Source: Clostridia bacterium | GTDB taxonomy: Bacteria > Bacillota > Clostridia > Christensenellales > Aristaeellaceae | Direction of reading: 5' to 3' | Assembly (NCBI GenBank): GCA_017516765.1 | Contig: JAFXBE010000016.1 | Coordinates: forward strand, 1-64,000 | Length of the DNA stretch: 64,000 bases | In this document: positions 49,466 through 58,324 of the stretch, piece by piece | Numbering within the stretch: the stretch's first letter is position 1 | How the letters are laid out: each line of letters starts with the position of its first letter | The notes under the pieces: generated by a model | Seen by the model: the letters and a program-made list of their open reading frames with translations, nothing else | Databases searched by the model: none | What the model was told of the DNA's origin: nothing | Program-made: the position numbers and the translations under genes

Positions 49466-50824
49466 TCAGACAGGCTGCATGATCTTCTTGCCCGCTTTAT
49501 GCCGCCAGTAAAGATAGCGTACAAAGCAGGTAAGACCGCTGATCATCCATGTTGCGCCGGTGGTCCACCAGATGGCCCACACGCCCATGGTGGGAATGAG
49601 CACCAGCAGCATGGGCAGGAAAATGCGGCACGCCACCTCCACCACACCGTTGATGAAGGAGAACAGCGCATCGCCCACACCGTTGAGCACGCCCCGGCAC
49701 ATATAGATGAGTGCAAGGAAGATATAGAACCAGCTGGTGATGCGCAGCGCTGCGCCGCCGATGCGGATGACCTCTGCATCATTGACGAAAATGCTGATGA
49801 TCTGGTTGCCGAAGAGCTGCACGGCGACGAACATGACCAGCGTGAACACCGTACACATCAGCAGACCATGCTTGAGACCGTCCCGGACGCGGTCCATCCG
49901 CTTTGCGCCGTAGTTCTGCCCCGTATAGGTGGCAAGGGCGGCATTGACCGAGCCGTAGGGCTGCTGCAAAAGCTGATCCAGACGGCAGGTGGCGGTATAC
50001 GCCGCCATGGCAGCCGGGCCGAAGGAGTTGACAAAGCCCTGCAGCACCGAGGTGGAAACGGCGATCATGCTCCACTGCATGGCCATGGGCAGACCCAGCC
50101 GGAGGGCATGCCACATCACCTTGCGGTCGGGCTTCCAGTCTTCTTTGCCAAGCATGAAGTAGGGGTTATGGCGCAGGGCGTACAGGATGCAGCTTGCGCC
50201 GGAGACCAGCTGAGCAATGACCGTTGCCACGCCTACGCCCACCACGCCCATATGGAAGAAGTAGACGAACACCACATCCAGAATGATGTTGAGAATGCTG
50301 GCAATGATCAAAAAAAACAGCGGGGTGCGGGAATCGCCCAGTGCGCGCAGCATGGAGGAGGCGTAGTTATACACCGCCACCAGCGGCACGCCCAGACAGC
50401 TGATGCGGATATAAGCGATGGCATCGGGCAGGATCTCGTCCGGCGTGCCCAACAGCCGAAGCACGGAGGGGGCTGCCACATAGGCCGCCAGACCCATGAT
50501 CAGCGCGGCGGCGAACATCAGGTAGGCGGAGTTGGCAATGGCGCTCTTGGTCTTGCGCACGTTGTCCGCACCGAAATACTGGGAGGTGACCACGCTGCTG
50601 CCCGAGGCGATACCGCTGCACACCGAGAAGAACAAAAAGGTGGTGGAGCTGGTGGAGCCGATCGCCGCCAGCGCGTTTGCGCCCACAAAATGCCCCACAA
50701 CGATGGAGTCTGCAAGGCTGTAGGCCTGCTGGAACAGATTGCCGATGAGCATGGGAATGGCAAAGGTAAAAAGCAGACCGGTGGGGTTGCCGGTGGTCAT
50801 ATTCAGATTCCGGGAAAGTTTCAT
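49466..50824 (-). CDS. MATE-family efflux transporter
   Basis: A 452-residue membrane protein with about twelve hydrophobic segments and the MATE pattern of two related halves (FTFAIPMLIGNLFQQAYSLADSIVVGHFVGANALAAIGSTSS; LRLGLPMAMQWSMIAVSTSVLQGFVNSFG). These are Na+- or H+-driven exporters of drugs or metabolites. The ATG at 50824 follows GGAGGCATT; the longer reading is promoter DNA. It may be co-transcribed with the GH26 gene downstream. Confidence 0.92.
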   Translation of the reverse strand: MKLSRNLNMTTGNPTGLLFTFAIPMLIGNLFQQAYSLADSIVVGHFVGANALAAIGSTSSTTFLFFSVCSGIASGSSVVTSQYFGADNVRKTKSAIANSAYLMFAAALIMGLAAYVAAPSVLRLLGTPDEILPDAIAYIRISCLGVPLVAVYNYASSMLRALGDSRTPLFFLIIASILNIILDVVFVYFFHMGVVGVGVATVIAQLVSGASCILYALRHNPYFMLGKEDWKPDRKVMWHALRLGLPMAMQWSMIAVSTSVLQGFVNSFGPAAMAAYTATCRLDQLLQQPYGSVNAALATYTGQNYGAKRMDRVRDGLKHGLLMCTVFTLVMFVAVQLFGNQIISIFVNDAEVIRIGGAALRITSWFYIFLALIYMCRGVLNGVGDALFSFINGVVEVACRIFLPMLLVLIPTMGVWAIWWTTGATWMISGLTCFVRYLYWRHKAGKKIMQPV

Positions 50825-50902
50825 GATGGAAATGCCTCCGTAGCTTCCGTGAAAATAGCCATGCCCGGCAATGCCTGCGGGACATGGCAAGATACATGGA
50901 GT

Positions 50903-50930
50903 ATTATACTCACTTGCCCCGCCTGTGCAA
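50903..50930 (-). promoter_or_regulatory. Promoter of the MATE-GH26 genes
   Basis: Minus strand: TTGCAC, a 16-bp spacer and TATAAT (50908-50903), about 80 bp before the MATE start. The leader in between can form a GCCATG..CATGGC stem (about 50854-50889). Confidence 0.65.
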
Positions 50931-50964
50931 GGGGGATGAAGGGGAAATTTCAAAATAACCGTCG

Positions 50965-52191
50965 CTATCTATCCTGCACCGGGGCATGGCGGCGGTACCG
51001 GTGGGGCGTTGTTCCGAAACGCTTGCGGAACAGCTTGGAAAAGTAGTTGGCATCAGGGATGCCGCACAGCTGCGCCACATGCTGCACCTGCAGCTGGGTG
51101 GTGGTGAGCAGGTGCAGGGCATGGTTCATGCGCAGATCGGTAACGTGCTGGGTGATGGTTTTGCCCATTTCCCGATGGAACAGCCCCGACAGATAGCCCG
51201 GGGACAGGTTGAGCACCTGCGCCAGCTTCTGCAGCCCCAGATCGCCGGAAAGATTCTCTTCCATATAGAACAGGGCGTTCTGCACCGGTGCGGAATACTG
51301 CCCGGTGGCATGGCTGCGCACAAGCCGGCAATAGCCCCGGAACATTTCCCCGATCAGGCGCACACAATCCTCGGGGGTGGCTTTGGATTCGATCTGCTCC
51401 GCATACCGGCTGGAGACCCTGTCCACATGCAGGGGATGCACCCCGCCCTTTTCGGCTGCCTTGCGCAGAAGGGTATTACAGATGATGCAGTAGTTTTTCG
51501 TATTGCGCAGCGGGTCTGCCGTGCGGGGCTCTAAGGACAGCCCGGTTACATGCTCGGTAATCCACTCCACGTGCTGCAAGAGCCCTTTGGACACCGCATC
51601 CATCATGCTGTTCTCGTGGCGGTAGCGCAGCTCGATGTTTTTCATTTCCATCAGGATGCGGTTTTCCTCCATAGCAGCGGTATCCCGGGACAGCAGCGGT
51701 ACCGCCGCCCGGTTCAGATCCACTGTTTCAAAAGAGGTGGCTCCTCCCCACAGGGTATCCCCCAGCGTACTGATGAGCGCAAGCAGCATGGAGGTATCCA
51801 CAATAACGGGTTGGGAGGCGTAAAACTCGGTCAGCTGGCGGGCAAAGACCAGCGGCAGCCCCAGCTGCTCGGTTTTTTCCAGTACCCATTCCCGGCTCAG
51901 GCTGCCGGCCAGATAGGGCCCCACCACCGCCACCCGGTTTGCGGCATCCTGCGGCAGGGCAAAAAACAGATAGCGGCAGTCGAAAGCATCCGTCAGCCGG
52001 TTGACGGTTCCCGCCCTTGCACGGCTGAACAGCAGCTCGTGCATTCTGTCGTATTCCTCGTCCAGCCCCAGCATGGCGCGCAGACCCGAATCGATTCCGC
52101 TGAGGGGATCCCCGGGCGAAACCAGCGTAAACCGCAGCCGCATGCGCCCAAACGCAGACGACAGATATTCCATAATCGCACCCTGCACCAT
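50965..52191 (-). CDS. AraC-family transcriptional regulator with extended N-terminus
   Basis: A 408-residue regulator. The C-terminal double helix-turn-helix (LQKLAQVLNLSPGYLSGLFHREMGKTI, then VQHVAQLCGIPDANYFSKLFRKRFGTTPHRYRRH) is clear. The roughly 300-residue N-terminal part lacks a cupin and instead looks like a YSIRK/PocR-type sensing region with predicted helices (MEENRILMEMKNIELRYRHENSMMDAVSKGLLQHVEWI). TTTGGAGGGG precedes the ATG. It is divergent from the symporter/beta-galactosidase operon, which it probably controls. Confidence 0.88.
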   Translation of the reverse strand: MVQGAIMEYLSSAFGRMRLRFTLVSPGDPLSGIDSGLRAMLGLDEEYDRMHELLFSRARAGTVNRLTDAFDCRYLFFALPQDAANRVAVVGPYLAGSLSREWVLEKTEQLGLPLVFARQLTEFYASQPVIVDTSMLLALISTLGDTLWGGATSFETVDLNRAAVPLLSRDTAAMEENRILMEMKNIELRYRHENSMMDAVSKGLLQHVEWITEHVTGLSLEPRTADPLRNTKNYCIICNTLLRKAAEKGGVHPLHVDRVSSRYAEQIESKATPEDCVRLIGEMFRGYCRLVRSHATGQYSAPVQNALFYMEENLSGDLGLQKLAQVLNLSPGYLSGLFHREMGKTITQHVTDLRMNHALHLLTTTQLQVQHVAQLCGIPDANYFSKLFRKRFGTTPHRYRRHAPVQDR

Positions 52192-52378
52192 ACTGCCCCT
52201 CCAAACGGTGGAAATTGTTTTTTTGCTGTTGGAAATATTTCGACCATTTCCACCACATTACTAAAAATATTACGGTTTTATATGAATATATTCCTCACAC
52301 ATTGCCCAAATTCCTGCTATGATAGTGCTACAAGGTTCTGCCTTACTTCGTACAAAACATAGAAACGAGGGATCATCC

Positions 52379-53899
52379 ATGGCAAAGAAGCCCGTTCAAC
52401 TGGATGCCAACGGCAAGCGCAAGTTCGGCATGCGCGACTGTCTGGCCTACGCAGCCGGCGACCTTGGCTGCAACATGAGCTTTGCTCTCAAGAGCACCAT
52501 GGCGCTGTTCTGGACTCAGGTTATGGGTCTGAGCGCATGGTATTCTCTGCTGATCATCATCCTGCAGGTGTGGGACGCCATCAACGACCCGCTGATCGGC
52601 TCCATGGTGGACGCCGACAAGCACAAGTATAAGCGCAACAAGTTCCTCCAGTACATCTGGGCGGGCTCCATCGGTCTGATCGTTGGCGGCGCATGCTGCT
52701 TCCTGCCCTTCCCCAACGCTCCCATGTGGGCCAAGATCATCATCTTCATGGCCGGTTATGTGGTATGGGATGCGTTCTACACCGTAGCCAACGTGCCCTA
52801 CGGCAGCCTGCTCTCCCTGATCTCCGATGACCCCGCCGACCGTGCTTCCCTGTCTGCATGGCGCTCCATCGGTTCCATGGTGGGCAACATGCTGCCCATG
52901 GTGATCCTGCCCTTCCTGATCTACAACAAGGACAAGTCCCTCAACGGCCCCATGGTGTTTGTGGCTGCTCTGGTGATGGGTATTCTGGGCTTCCTGTGCT
53001 TCCAGTTCATGATCAAGAACACCGAAGTGCGTGTGGATACCGAAAACGCCACCACCGGCGAAAGCTTCGAGAAGTTCAACGTGATCGAAGCCATGAAGAA
53101 CTTCCTCAAGAACCGTCCCGCCGTGGGCGCAACGCTGGCTGCCATGGGTATGTTCATCGGCATGCAGGCCGCTGCCACCGCTGTTACCGTTACCTTCCAG
53201 ATCTACTTCCAGAACCCCCAGATCTCCGGTGTGGTTACCGCTTTCTCCATGATCCCCATCGTGGTCTTTACGCCCCTTGCCCGTAAGATGGTTACCAAGT
53301 ACGGCAAGAAGGAGCTTTCCATCGTGGGCTCCATCTGCTACATCGTGGGCGGTCTGCTGCTGTTTGCCGCGCCTCTGGGCATCATCCCCGTAAGCCAGGG
53401 CAACACCGGCATCGACCTGATCGTATACATCCTTGCACAGCTGATCATGGCGCTGGGCATGGGTATCTACTCCACCGTTTCCTGGGCCATGATGGGCGAT
53501 GCCATCGACTACAACGAGTGGAAGACCGGCAAGCGCGAGGAAGGCACCGTCTACTCCCTGCACTCCTTCTTCCGTAAGCTGGCACAGGGCGTTGGTCCCG
53601 CACTGGCGCTGACCATTATGCAGAAGATGGGCTACATCAACAACGCCACCCCCGATGCCAACGGCGTGTTCACCACCATCGACGTTTCCCTGCTCTCCTG
53701 GGACTTCGCCGTGGATCTGCGTCTGCTGGTCGCCATCCTCTACATGGTTGCCGGTGTGATGCTGTTCGTGGGTCTGGGTCTTGTCTACAACCTGGATAAG
53801 AAGACCCTCGCCACCATGAATGCCGAGCTGGAAGCCCGCCGCGGCACCGGCGAAGCCGCTGCCGAGGAAGCCGACGCCGCGCAGATCGTCGCTGAATAA
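52379..53899 (+). CDS. GPH-family sugar:cation symporter (MFS)
   Basis: A 506-residue membrane transporter of the glycoside-pentoside-hexuronide:cation symporter family, with twelve hydrophobic segments. Family landmarks are YAAGDLGCNMSFALKSTM near the N-terminus, DAINDPLIGSMVD, RADLSAWRS-like DRASLSAWRSIGSM and SWAMMGDAIDYNEWKTGKREEGTVYS. It imports a beta-galactoside or related glycoside with Na+ or H+. The ATG at 52379 follows GAGGGATC. The GH2 beta-galactosidase follows 84 bp later. Confidence 0.93.
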   Translation: MAKKPVQLDANGKRKFGMRDCLAYAAGDLGCNMSFALKSTMALFWTQVMGLSAWYSLLIIILQVWDAINDPLIGSMVDADKHKYKRNKFLQYIWAGSIGLIVGGACCFLPFPNAPMWAKIIIFMAGYVVWDAFYTVANVPYGSLLSLISDDPADRASLSAWRSIGSMVGNMLPMVILPFLIYNKDKSLNGPMVFVAALVMGILGFLCFQFMIKNTEVRVDTENATTGESFEKFNVIEAMKNFLKNRPAVGATLAAMGMFIGMQAAATAVTVTFQIYFQNPQISGVVTAFSMIPIVVFTPLARKMVTKYGKKELSIVGSICYIVGGLLLFAAPLGIIPVSQGNTGIDLIVYILAQLIMALGMGIYSTVSWAMMGDAIDYNEWKTGKREEGTVYSLHSFFRKLAQGVGPALALTIMQKMGYINNATPDANGVFTTIDVSLLSWDFAVDLRLLVAILYMVAGVMLFVGLGLVYNLDKKTLATMNAELEARRGTGEAAAEEADAAQIVAE

Positions 53900-53918
53900 A
53901 GTTATCCCATGTTTTCCC

Positions 53919-53955
53919 CAAAGGGCAGACAGACAACGGTCTGTCTGCCCTTTGC
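53919..53955 (+). other. Intercistronic hairpin before the beta-galactosidase
   Basis: Perfect 16-bp arms CAAAGGGCAGACAGAC/GTCTGTCTGCCCTTTG with an AACG tetraloop, 27 bp before the GH2 start. No T-run follows, so it is probably a processing or mRNA-stabilising stem rather than a full terminator. Confidence 0.55.
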
Positions 53956-53982
53956 AGGCATATTATGAAGGAGGTTTTCCCC

Positions 53983-56229
53983 TTGCGTCAGATCGTGAAT
54001 TTGAATGCTGACTGGTTGTTTTCCAAGGAAACCTGCGACACCCCCGTTACCCTGCCCACCGGCTGGGAAGCCGTTACCCTGCCCCACAGCTGGAATGCCA
54101 AGGACGGTCAGGACGGCGGCAACGACTATTACCGGGGCGCATGCTGGTATGTAAAGACGGTTGACAAGGCTTCCCTGCCCGCCGCGGACCGCTATTATCT
54201 GGAGCTGCAGGGCGCCAACTCCTCTGCCGATGTGTACGTGGGCGGCAAGCATCTTGCCCACCACGACGGCGGCTACTCCACCTGGCGTGTGGATGTGACC
54301 GACAGCCTGACCGGCACAGATGTGCTGGCCATCAAGGTGGATAACAGCGCAAACGACACCGTATACCCCCAGATGGCCGACTTTACCTTCTACGGCGGTA
54401 TCTACCGGGATGTGAGCATCCTGTGCGTAAGTGAGAGCCACTTTGATCTGGACTACTACGGCGGCCCCGGTCTGCAGGTGACCCCTGCCATCGAAGGCAA
54501 GGATGCCAACGTGGAAGTGATCGCTTATGTGACCGGCATGAAGGAAGGCCAACAGCTGCGCTACACCATCAAGGCTGCCTGCGGCTGCGAGATCGCTACC
54601 CTGACCACTGCCGACACCAAGGTGAATCTGGAGATCAAGGACGTGCACCTGTGGCACGGACGCAAGGATCCCTATCTCTACACCGCCACCGTTGAGCTTC
54701 TGGACGGCGAAACCGTGCTGGACAACGTAAGCACCCGCTTCGGCTGCCGCACCTTCCGCATCGATCCCGACAACGGCTTTATCCTTAACGGCGAAGAGTA
54801 TCCCCTGCGCGGTGTGAGCCGCCATCAGGATCGCTGGGGCTTCGGCAACGCCCTTTTGCCCGAGCATCACCGGGAGGACATCGAGCTGATCTGCGAGGTG
54901 GGCGCAACCACCATCCGTCTGGCTCACTATCAGCATGCCCAGTATTTCTATGATCTGTGCGACGAAAAGGGTCTGGTCATCTGGGCTGAGATCCCCTACA
55001 TTTCCAAGCACATGCCCGGCGGACGGGAAAACACGATCTCCCAGATGAAGGAACTGATCACCCAGAACTACAACCACCCCTCCATCGTGGTCTGGGGTCT
55101 GAGCAACGAGATCGGCATCGGCGGCAGCGATGAGGATCTGCTGGAAAACCACCGCATCCTCAACAACATGTGCCACGAGATGGACAAGACCCGCCTGACC
55201 ACCATTGCGGCTGTTTCCATGTGCAAGATCGACGACCCCTACCTGCAGATCCCCGATGTGGTGAGCTACAACCACTACTTCGGCTGGTACGGCGGCGAGA
55301 CCTCCATGAACGGTCCCTGGTTTGACCGTTTCCACCAGACCCACCCCCGCATTCCCATCGGCTGCTCCGAGTACGGCTGCGAAGCCCTCAACTGGCATAC
55401 CTCCGACCCTGTGCAGGGCGACTATACCGAAGAGTACCAGTCCTACTACCACGAAGAGCTGATCAAGCAGCTGTTTACCCGCAAGTACATGTGGGCCACC
55501 CATGTGTGGAACATGTTCGACTTCGGCGCGGATGCCCGCAGCGAGGGCGGCGAGAACGGGCAGAACCACAAGGGTCTGGTCACCTTCGACCGCAAGTACA
55601 AGAAGGACTCCTTCTATGCCTACAAGGCATGGCTGAGCGATGATCCCTTCGTGCACCTGTGCTCCAAGCGGTACATCGACCGTGTGGAGGATGTGACCCG
55701 CGTGACCGTCTACTCCAACCAGCCCGAGGTGGAGCTGTTCGCCAACGGCGTATCCCTTGGCAAGAAGACCGCCGAGGATCACTTCTTCAAGTTTGATGTG
55801 CCCAACGCGGGCGAGACCAAGCTGGAAGCCGTTGCGGGCGAGTGCCGCGATGAGAGCGTCATCCGCAAGGTGGATACCTTCAACGAGGCCTACCGCCTGA
55901 AGGAAGAGGGCGCGATCCTCAACTGGTTCGACATCGAGACCCGGGAAGGCTACCTGTGCCTGAACGACAAGATGAGCGAAGTGCTGAAGACCTTCCGCGG
56001 CAAGCTGCTCTTTGCCAAGATCGCCAAGAAGATGCTGGGCGGCGGCAAGAAGGGCGGCAAGGTGAAGGCTGCCGGTTTTGAAGTGGGACCCGAAATGATG
56101 AGCATGATGGGCGGCTTTACCGTGCTGCGCCTGTTCACCATGATGGGCGGCATGGCCAATGTGAAGTTTACCAAGGAAGAGCTTCTGGCGATGAACAAGA
56201 AGCTGAACCGGATCAAGAAAAAGAAGTAA
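53983..56229 (+). CDS. GH2 beta-galactosidase with unusual C-terminal tail (TTG start)
   Basis: A 748-residue cytoplasmic GH2 enzyme. The start is TTG at 53983, because the only ribosome-binding site (AAGGAGG, 53968-53974) overlaps the in-frame ATG at 53965 and is correctly spaced for the TTG. Domains: sandwich (1-150), immunoglobulin-like (155-260), TIM barrel (265-570) with acid/base E376 in WGLSNEIG and nucleophile E463 in CSEYGC, then a further sandwich. The last about 90 residues form an atypical K- and M-rich tail (KIAKKMLGGGKKGGKVKAAG, MMSMMGGFTVLRLFTMMGG, then TKEELLAMNKKLNRIKKKK). Partner of the upstream symporter; beta-galactosides are the likely substrates. Confidence 0.9.
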   Translation: MRQIVNLNADWLFSKETCDTPVTLPTGWEAVTLPHSWNAKDGQDGGNDYYRGACWYVKTVDKASLPAADRYYLELQGANSSADVYVGGKHLAHHDGGYSTWRVDVTDSLTGTDVLAIKVDNSANDTVYPQMADFTFYGGIYRDVSILCVSESHFDLDYYGGPGLQVTPAIEGKDANVEVIAYVTGMKEGQQLRYTIKAACGCEIATLTTADTKVNLEIKDVHLWHGRKDPYLYTATVELLDGETVLDNVSTRFGCRTFRIDPDNGFILNGEEYPLRGVSRHQDRWGFGNALLPEHHREDIELICEVGATTIRLAHYQHAQYFYDLCDEKGLVIWAEIPYISKHMPGGRENTISQMKELITQNYNHPSIVVWGLSNEIGIGGSDEDLLENHRILNNMCHEMDKTRLTTIAAVSMCKIDDPYLQIPDVVSYNHYFGWYGGETSMNGPWFDRFHQTHPRIPIGCSEYGCEALNWHTSDPVQGDYTEEYQSYYHEELIKQLFTRKYMWATHVWNMFDFGADARSEGGENGQNHKGLVTFDRKYKKDSFYAYKAWLSDDPFVHLCSKRYIDRVEDVTRVTVYSNQPEVELFANGVSLGKKTAEDHFFKFDVPNAGETKLEAVAGECRDESVIRKVDTFNEAYRLKEEGAILNWFDIETREGYLCLNDKMSEVLKTFRGKLLFAKIAKKMLGGGKKGGKVKAAGFEVGPEMMSMMGGFTVLRLFTMMGGMANVKFTKEELLAMNKKLNRIKKKK

Positions 56230-56234
56230 TGTGG

Positions 56235-56322
56235 TGCCAAAGGGCTCTGCCCTCTGGAAACCCGCTCAAGGGGGCAATACCCCTTGAGAATCCCGTTTCT
56301 GCGCCCGCTTTGCGGGCGCAGA
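56235..56322 (+). repeat. Interspersed repeat family A, copy 3
   Basis: AAAGGGCTCTGCCCTCTGG, CTCAAGGGGGCAATACCCCTTGAG with AATCCCG, then CTGCGCCCGCTTTGCGGGCGCAG. It has the same three-stem order as copy 1 with compensatory base changes. Confidence 0.65.
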
Positions 56323-56331
56323 TTTGTTTTT
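56298..56331 (+). terminator. Terminator of the symporter/beta-galactosidase operon
   Basis: TCTGCGCCCGC/GCGGGCGCAGA arms with a TTT loop, then TTTGTTTTT. The last stem of the repeat copy therefore also serves as the terminator. Confidence 0.75.
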
Positions 56332-56364
56332 CAAAGAAGTTGCCGGATGCCCCACATGTACGGT

Positions 56365-56400
56365 CAAAAAAACAGGCAGCACCCGAAGGTTCTGCCTGTA
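56365..56400 (-). terminator. Terminator of the sdpR-sdpI-CPBP operon
   Basis: Minus strand: ACAGGCAG..CTGCCTGT stem followed by TTTTTTT, 4 bp past the CPBP gene stop. Confidence 0.85.
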
Positions 56401-56404
56401 AAGA

Positions 56405-57163
56405 TCAAAGGAACAGGAGCCAGATCAGCTTCGATACCACATGGCACCCGCCATGAGCGATCATGGCGTAACGCAAGCCATACTTGCGGTACAGCCAGCC
56501 GAAGGCCAGCGCGAACACACCATTGAGCAGGAAGCACCGGAAGACGATCATCGGCGTAAGACCATACATCATCTCGTTTACGGGCAGATGTCCCGCTGCG
56601 AACAGCAGCGCAGAAATCACATTCGCCACCACCAGTACTGCTGTGCTTACCTCCTTGCGCTTACGCTCAAAGAGCAGGTGCAGCACAAAGGCCACCAGCG
56701 ACATCATAAACAGCCTGAACATGATCTCCTCGATCACCGCACCGTAGGTGACCGTTGCCAGCAGATAGGGGATCGTCGGCTTGACGGCATACATGTCCAG
56801 CAGCGCCGGTTCGTATTTGCTGAAGAACAGAAGATCCGGGAGAATGATTCCCAAGCCGCCGATCAGGCTGATGACCAGCGCCGCCAGCAGGGGCTTTTTC
56901 GTGATGTGGCGTTCGTCCTTCCACAAGCCCACCTTCCTGCCCAGCCAGATGCCCGCCGTTCCAAGCACCAGACCATAGGTCGCGCTCTGTATTGCCATCG
57001 TCAGGGCCATATTCATGTCGGTCATGCCCTGTGCCAGCATCTCCTGCTGCATTTCCGGCGGGTAGCTTTCCAGCAAATAGAGACCGGAGACCCAGCCGCC
57101 GATCCAGCCCACCACAGTAAAGAAGAGCAGTGTTTTCCAGTATGCTTTGATAAATGCTTTCAT
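56405..57163 (-). CDS. CPBP-family intramembrane metalloprotease
   Basis: A 252-residue membrane protein with about seven hydrophobic segments. The CPBP/CAAX-protease motifs are complete: VIEEIMFRLFM (E145, E146, R150), LFAAGHLP (H192) and IAHGGCH (H237, H241). Bacterial members are often tied to bacteriocin self-immunity or maturation. GGAGGAG precedes the ATG. It follows the sdpI gene by 22 bp, so all three minus-strand genes form one operon. Its substrate is unknown. Confidence 0.88.
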   Translation of the reverse strand: MKAFIKAYWKTLLFFTVVGWIGGWVSGLYLLESYPPEMQQEMLAQGMTDMNMALTMAIQSATYGLVLGTAGIWLGRKVGLWKDERHITKKPLLAALVISLIGGLGIILPDLLFFSKYEPALLDMYAVKPTIPYLLATVTYGAVIEEIMFRLFMMSLVAFVLHLLFERKRKEVSTAVLVVANVISALLFAAGHLPVNEMMYGLTPMIVFRCFLLNGVFALAFGWLYRKYGLRYAMIAHGGCHVVSKLIWLLFL

Positions 57164-57185
57164 GATTTATTCTCCTCCGTACAGC

Positions 57186-57830
57186 TTACTTGATCCTTCC
57201 CTTGAAGAGCAGCCAGGAATACACTGCCGGTACTGCCACCGCCGCCACAACCGCTGCCGCCATCAGCCACAGGAAGCTGCCGCCGAGCAATGCGCAGAGC
57301 ATGACCACCATGCCGCAGACCACCCAGACAGGCCCCGCGAAGCGATGGGTGCGGTTCCAGTTTTCCTCATCCGCCAGCGTCCATGGCAGTTTGATACCCA
57401 GCGTCCAAGTCGGCTTGCATTTTGGCAGCCAGTTGCCAATGATGACCACCAGCAGACCGATCAGCAGCGGCAGAATGATCTGCACATTCATGTTCATGCC
57501 CAGAGCGGTGCAGTACACCAGCGCATGCATCACGATGGACAGAACCGGGGTGATCCACAGCACCAGCGAAAACATCTTGCCTTCCAGATTTTCAGCCTTG
57601 GGATCCATTTTCAGGCTGCCCACAACACACAGCCATTGTATCGCTGCCAGAATCAGCGGCAGACCGAATACGCCAAAGACCTTGCCGGCATAGCCATCCA
57701 CCTCACCGGCAGCATTGAAATGGATGGGGAACTGTTCGGGCAGTCGGCTCCAAAGGATCAGCCCCGCTAGCATGGGCAGAAGAATGACGACTGTGGTGAT
57801 GATCAGGGTTTTGCTGTATTTTTTGAGCAT
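57186..57830 (-). CDS. sdpI: SdpI-family immunity protein
   Basis: A 214-residue membrane protein with about six hydrophobic segments. An N-terminal DUF1648 block (WSRLPEQFPIHFNAAGEVDGYAGK) is followed by the SdpI signature GNWLPKCKPTWTLGIKLPWTLADEENWNRTHRFAG. In Bacillus subtilis, SdpI both protects against the SdpC killing factor and signals to the repressor SdpR. It starts 4 bp after the sdpR stop, so translation is coupled. No SdpC toxin or SdpAB genes are seen in this window, so it may defend against competitors' toxins. Confidence 0.9.
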   Translation of the reverse strand: MLKKYSKTLIITTVVILLPMLAGLILWSRLPEQFPIHFNAAGEVDGYAGKVFGVFGLPLILAAIQWLCVVGSLKMDPKAENLEGKMFSLVLWITPVLSIVMHALVYCTALGMNMNVQIILPLLIGLLVVIIGNWLPKCKPTWTLGIKLPWTLADEENWNRTHRFAGPVWVVCGMVVMLCALLGGSFLWLMAAAVVAAVAVPAVYSWLLFKGRIK

Positions 57831-57834
57831 AGCG

Positions 57835-58098
57835 TTACTCTCCCTTCAGAGTGGATACCCAGAACAAAACATCCTCCAGCACGGAGGTGTTCAGGGTGTA
57901 GATGATAAACTTGCCGTCCCGCTGATCGCGGATCAGGTCTGCATCCTTCAGGACGGACAGATGGCGCGAGATCGCCGCTGCGGTAATATCGAACTTTTCG
58001 CTGATCTCCCCGGCGGATCTGCTGCCGCCGCGGAGCATCTGCAAGATTTCCCGGCGGGTCGGGTCGGACAGCGCCTTGAGGGTTTCCTGTAATGACAT
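57835..58098 (-). CDS. sdpR: ArsR-family repressor, SdpR-like
   Basis: An 87-residue winged-helix protein: MSLQETLKALSDPTRREILQMLRGG, the recognition region ITAAAISRHLSVLKDADLIRDQRDGKFIIYTLNTSVLEDVLFW. Metal-binding cysteines typical of metal sensors are absent. Length and linkage to sdpI match SdpR (90 residues). The ATG at 58098 follows GAAGGAGAG; the longer reading is the promoter region. A palindrome (58149-58170) over its own transcription start argues for autorepression. Confidence 0.9.
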   Translation of the reverse strand: MSLQETLKALSDPTRREILQMLRGGSRSAGEISEKFDITAAAISRHLSVLKDADLIRDQRDGKFIIYTLNTSVLEDVLFWVSTLKGE

Positions 58099-58148
58099 AT
58101 GCTTTCTCTCCTTCTGCCGGTTCCGGATCCCGGCACACTTACATTTAA

Positions 58149-58170
58149 CATTTAACATAAGTGTTAAATG
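58149..58170. promoter_or_regulatory. SdpR-type operator palindrome
   Basis: Perfect 9-bp arms CATTTAACA (58149-58157) and TGTTAAATG (58162-58170) around TAAG. An extra direct copy of CATTTAACA overlaps at 58142-58150. It begins 2 bp downstream of the -10 of the sdpR promoter, so a bound dimer would cover the transcription start. Confidence 0.75.
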
Positions 58171-58171
58171 A

Positions 58172-58200
58172 ATAATAACAGAGATCTCTGCCGTTGTCAA
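58172..58200 (-). promoter_or_regulatory. Promoter of the sdpR-sdpI-CPBP operon
   Basis: Minus strand: TTGACA (58200-58195), exactly 17 bp, TATTAT (58177-58172). A near-consensus promoter of the kind usually kept off by a repressor. Confidence 0.8.
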
Positions 58201-58324
58201 CAGGTTTTTATGATTCGGTTAATGCACAGCGCTTTTGGTGTTAAGGGGACTGCTGTAGAATGTGGGCGTTGCCAAGGGACGCCTGTAACGCTGCTGTGTG
58301 CAGCGGCTCCGAGGGAGCTGTGCG

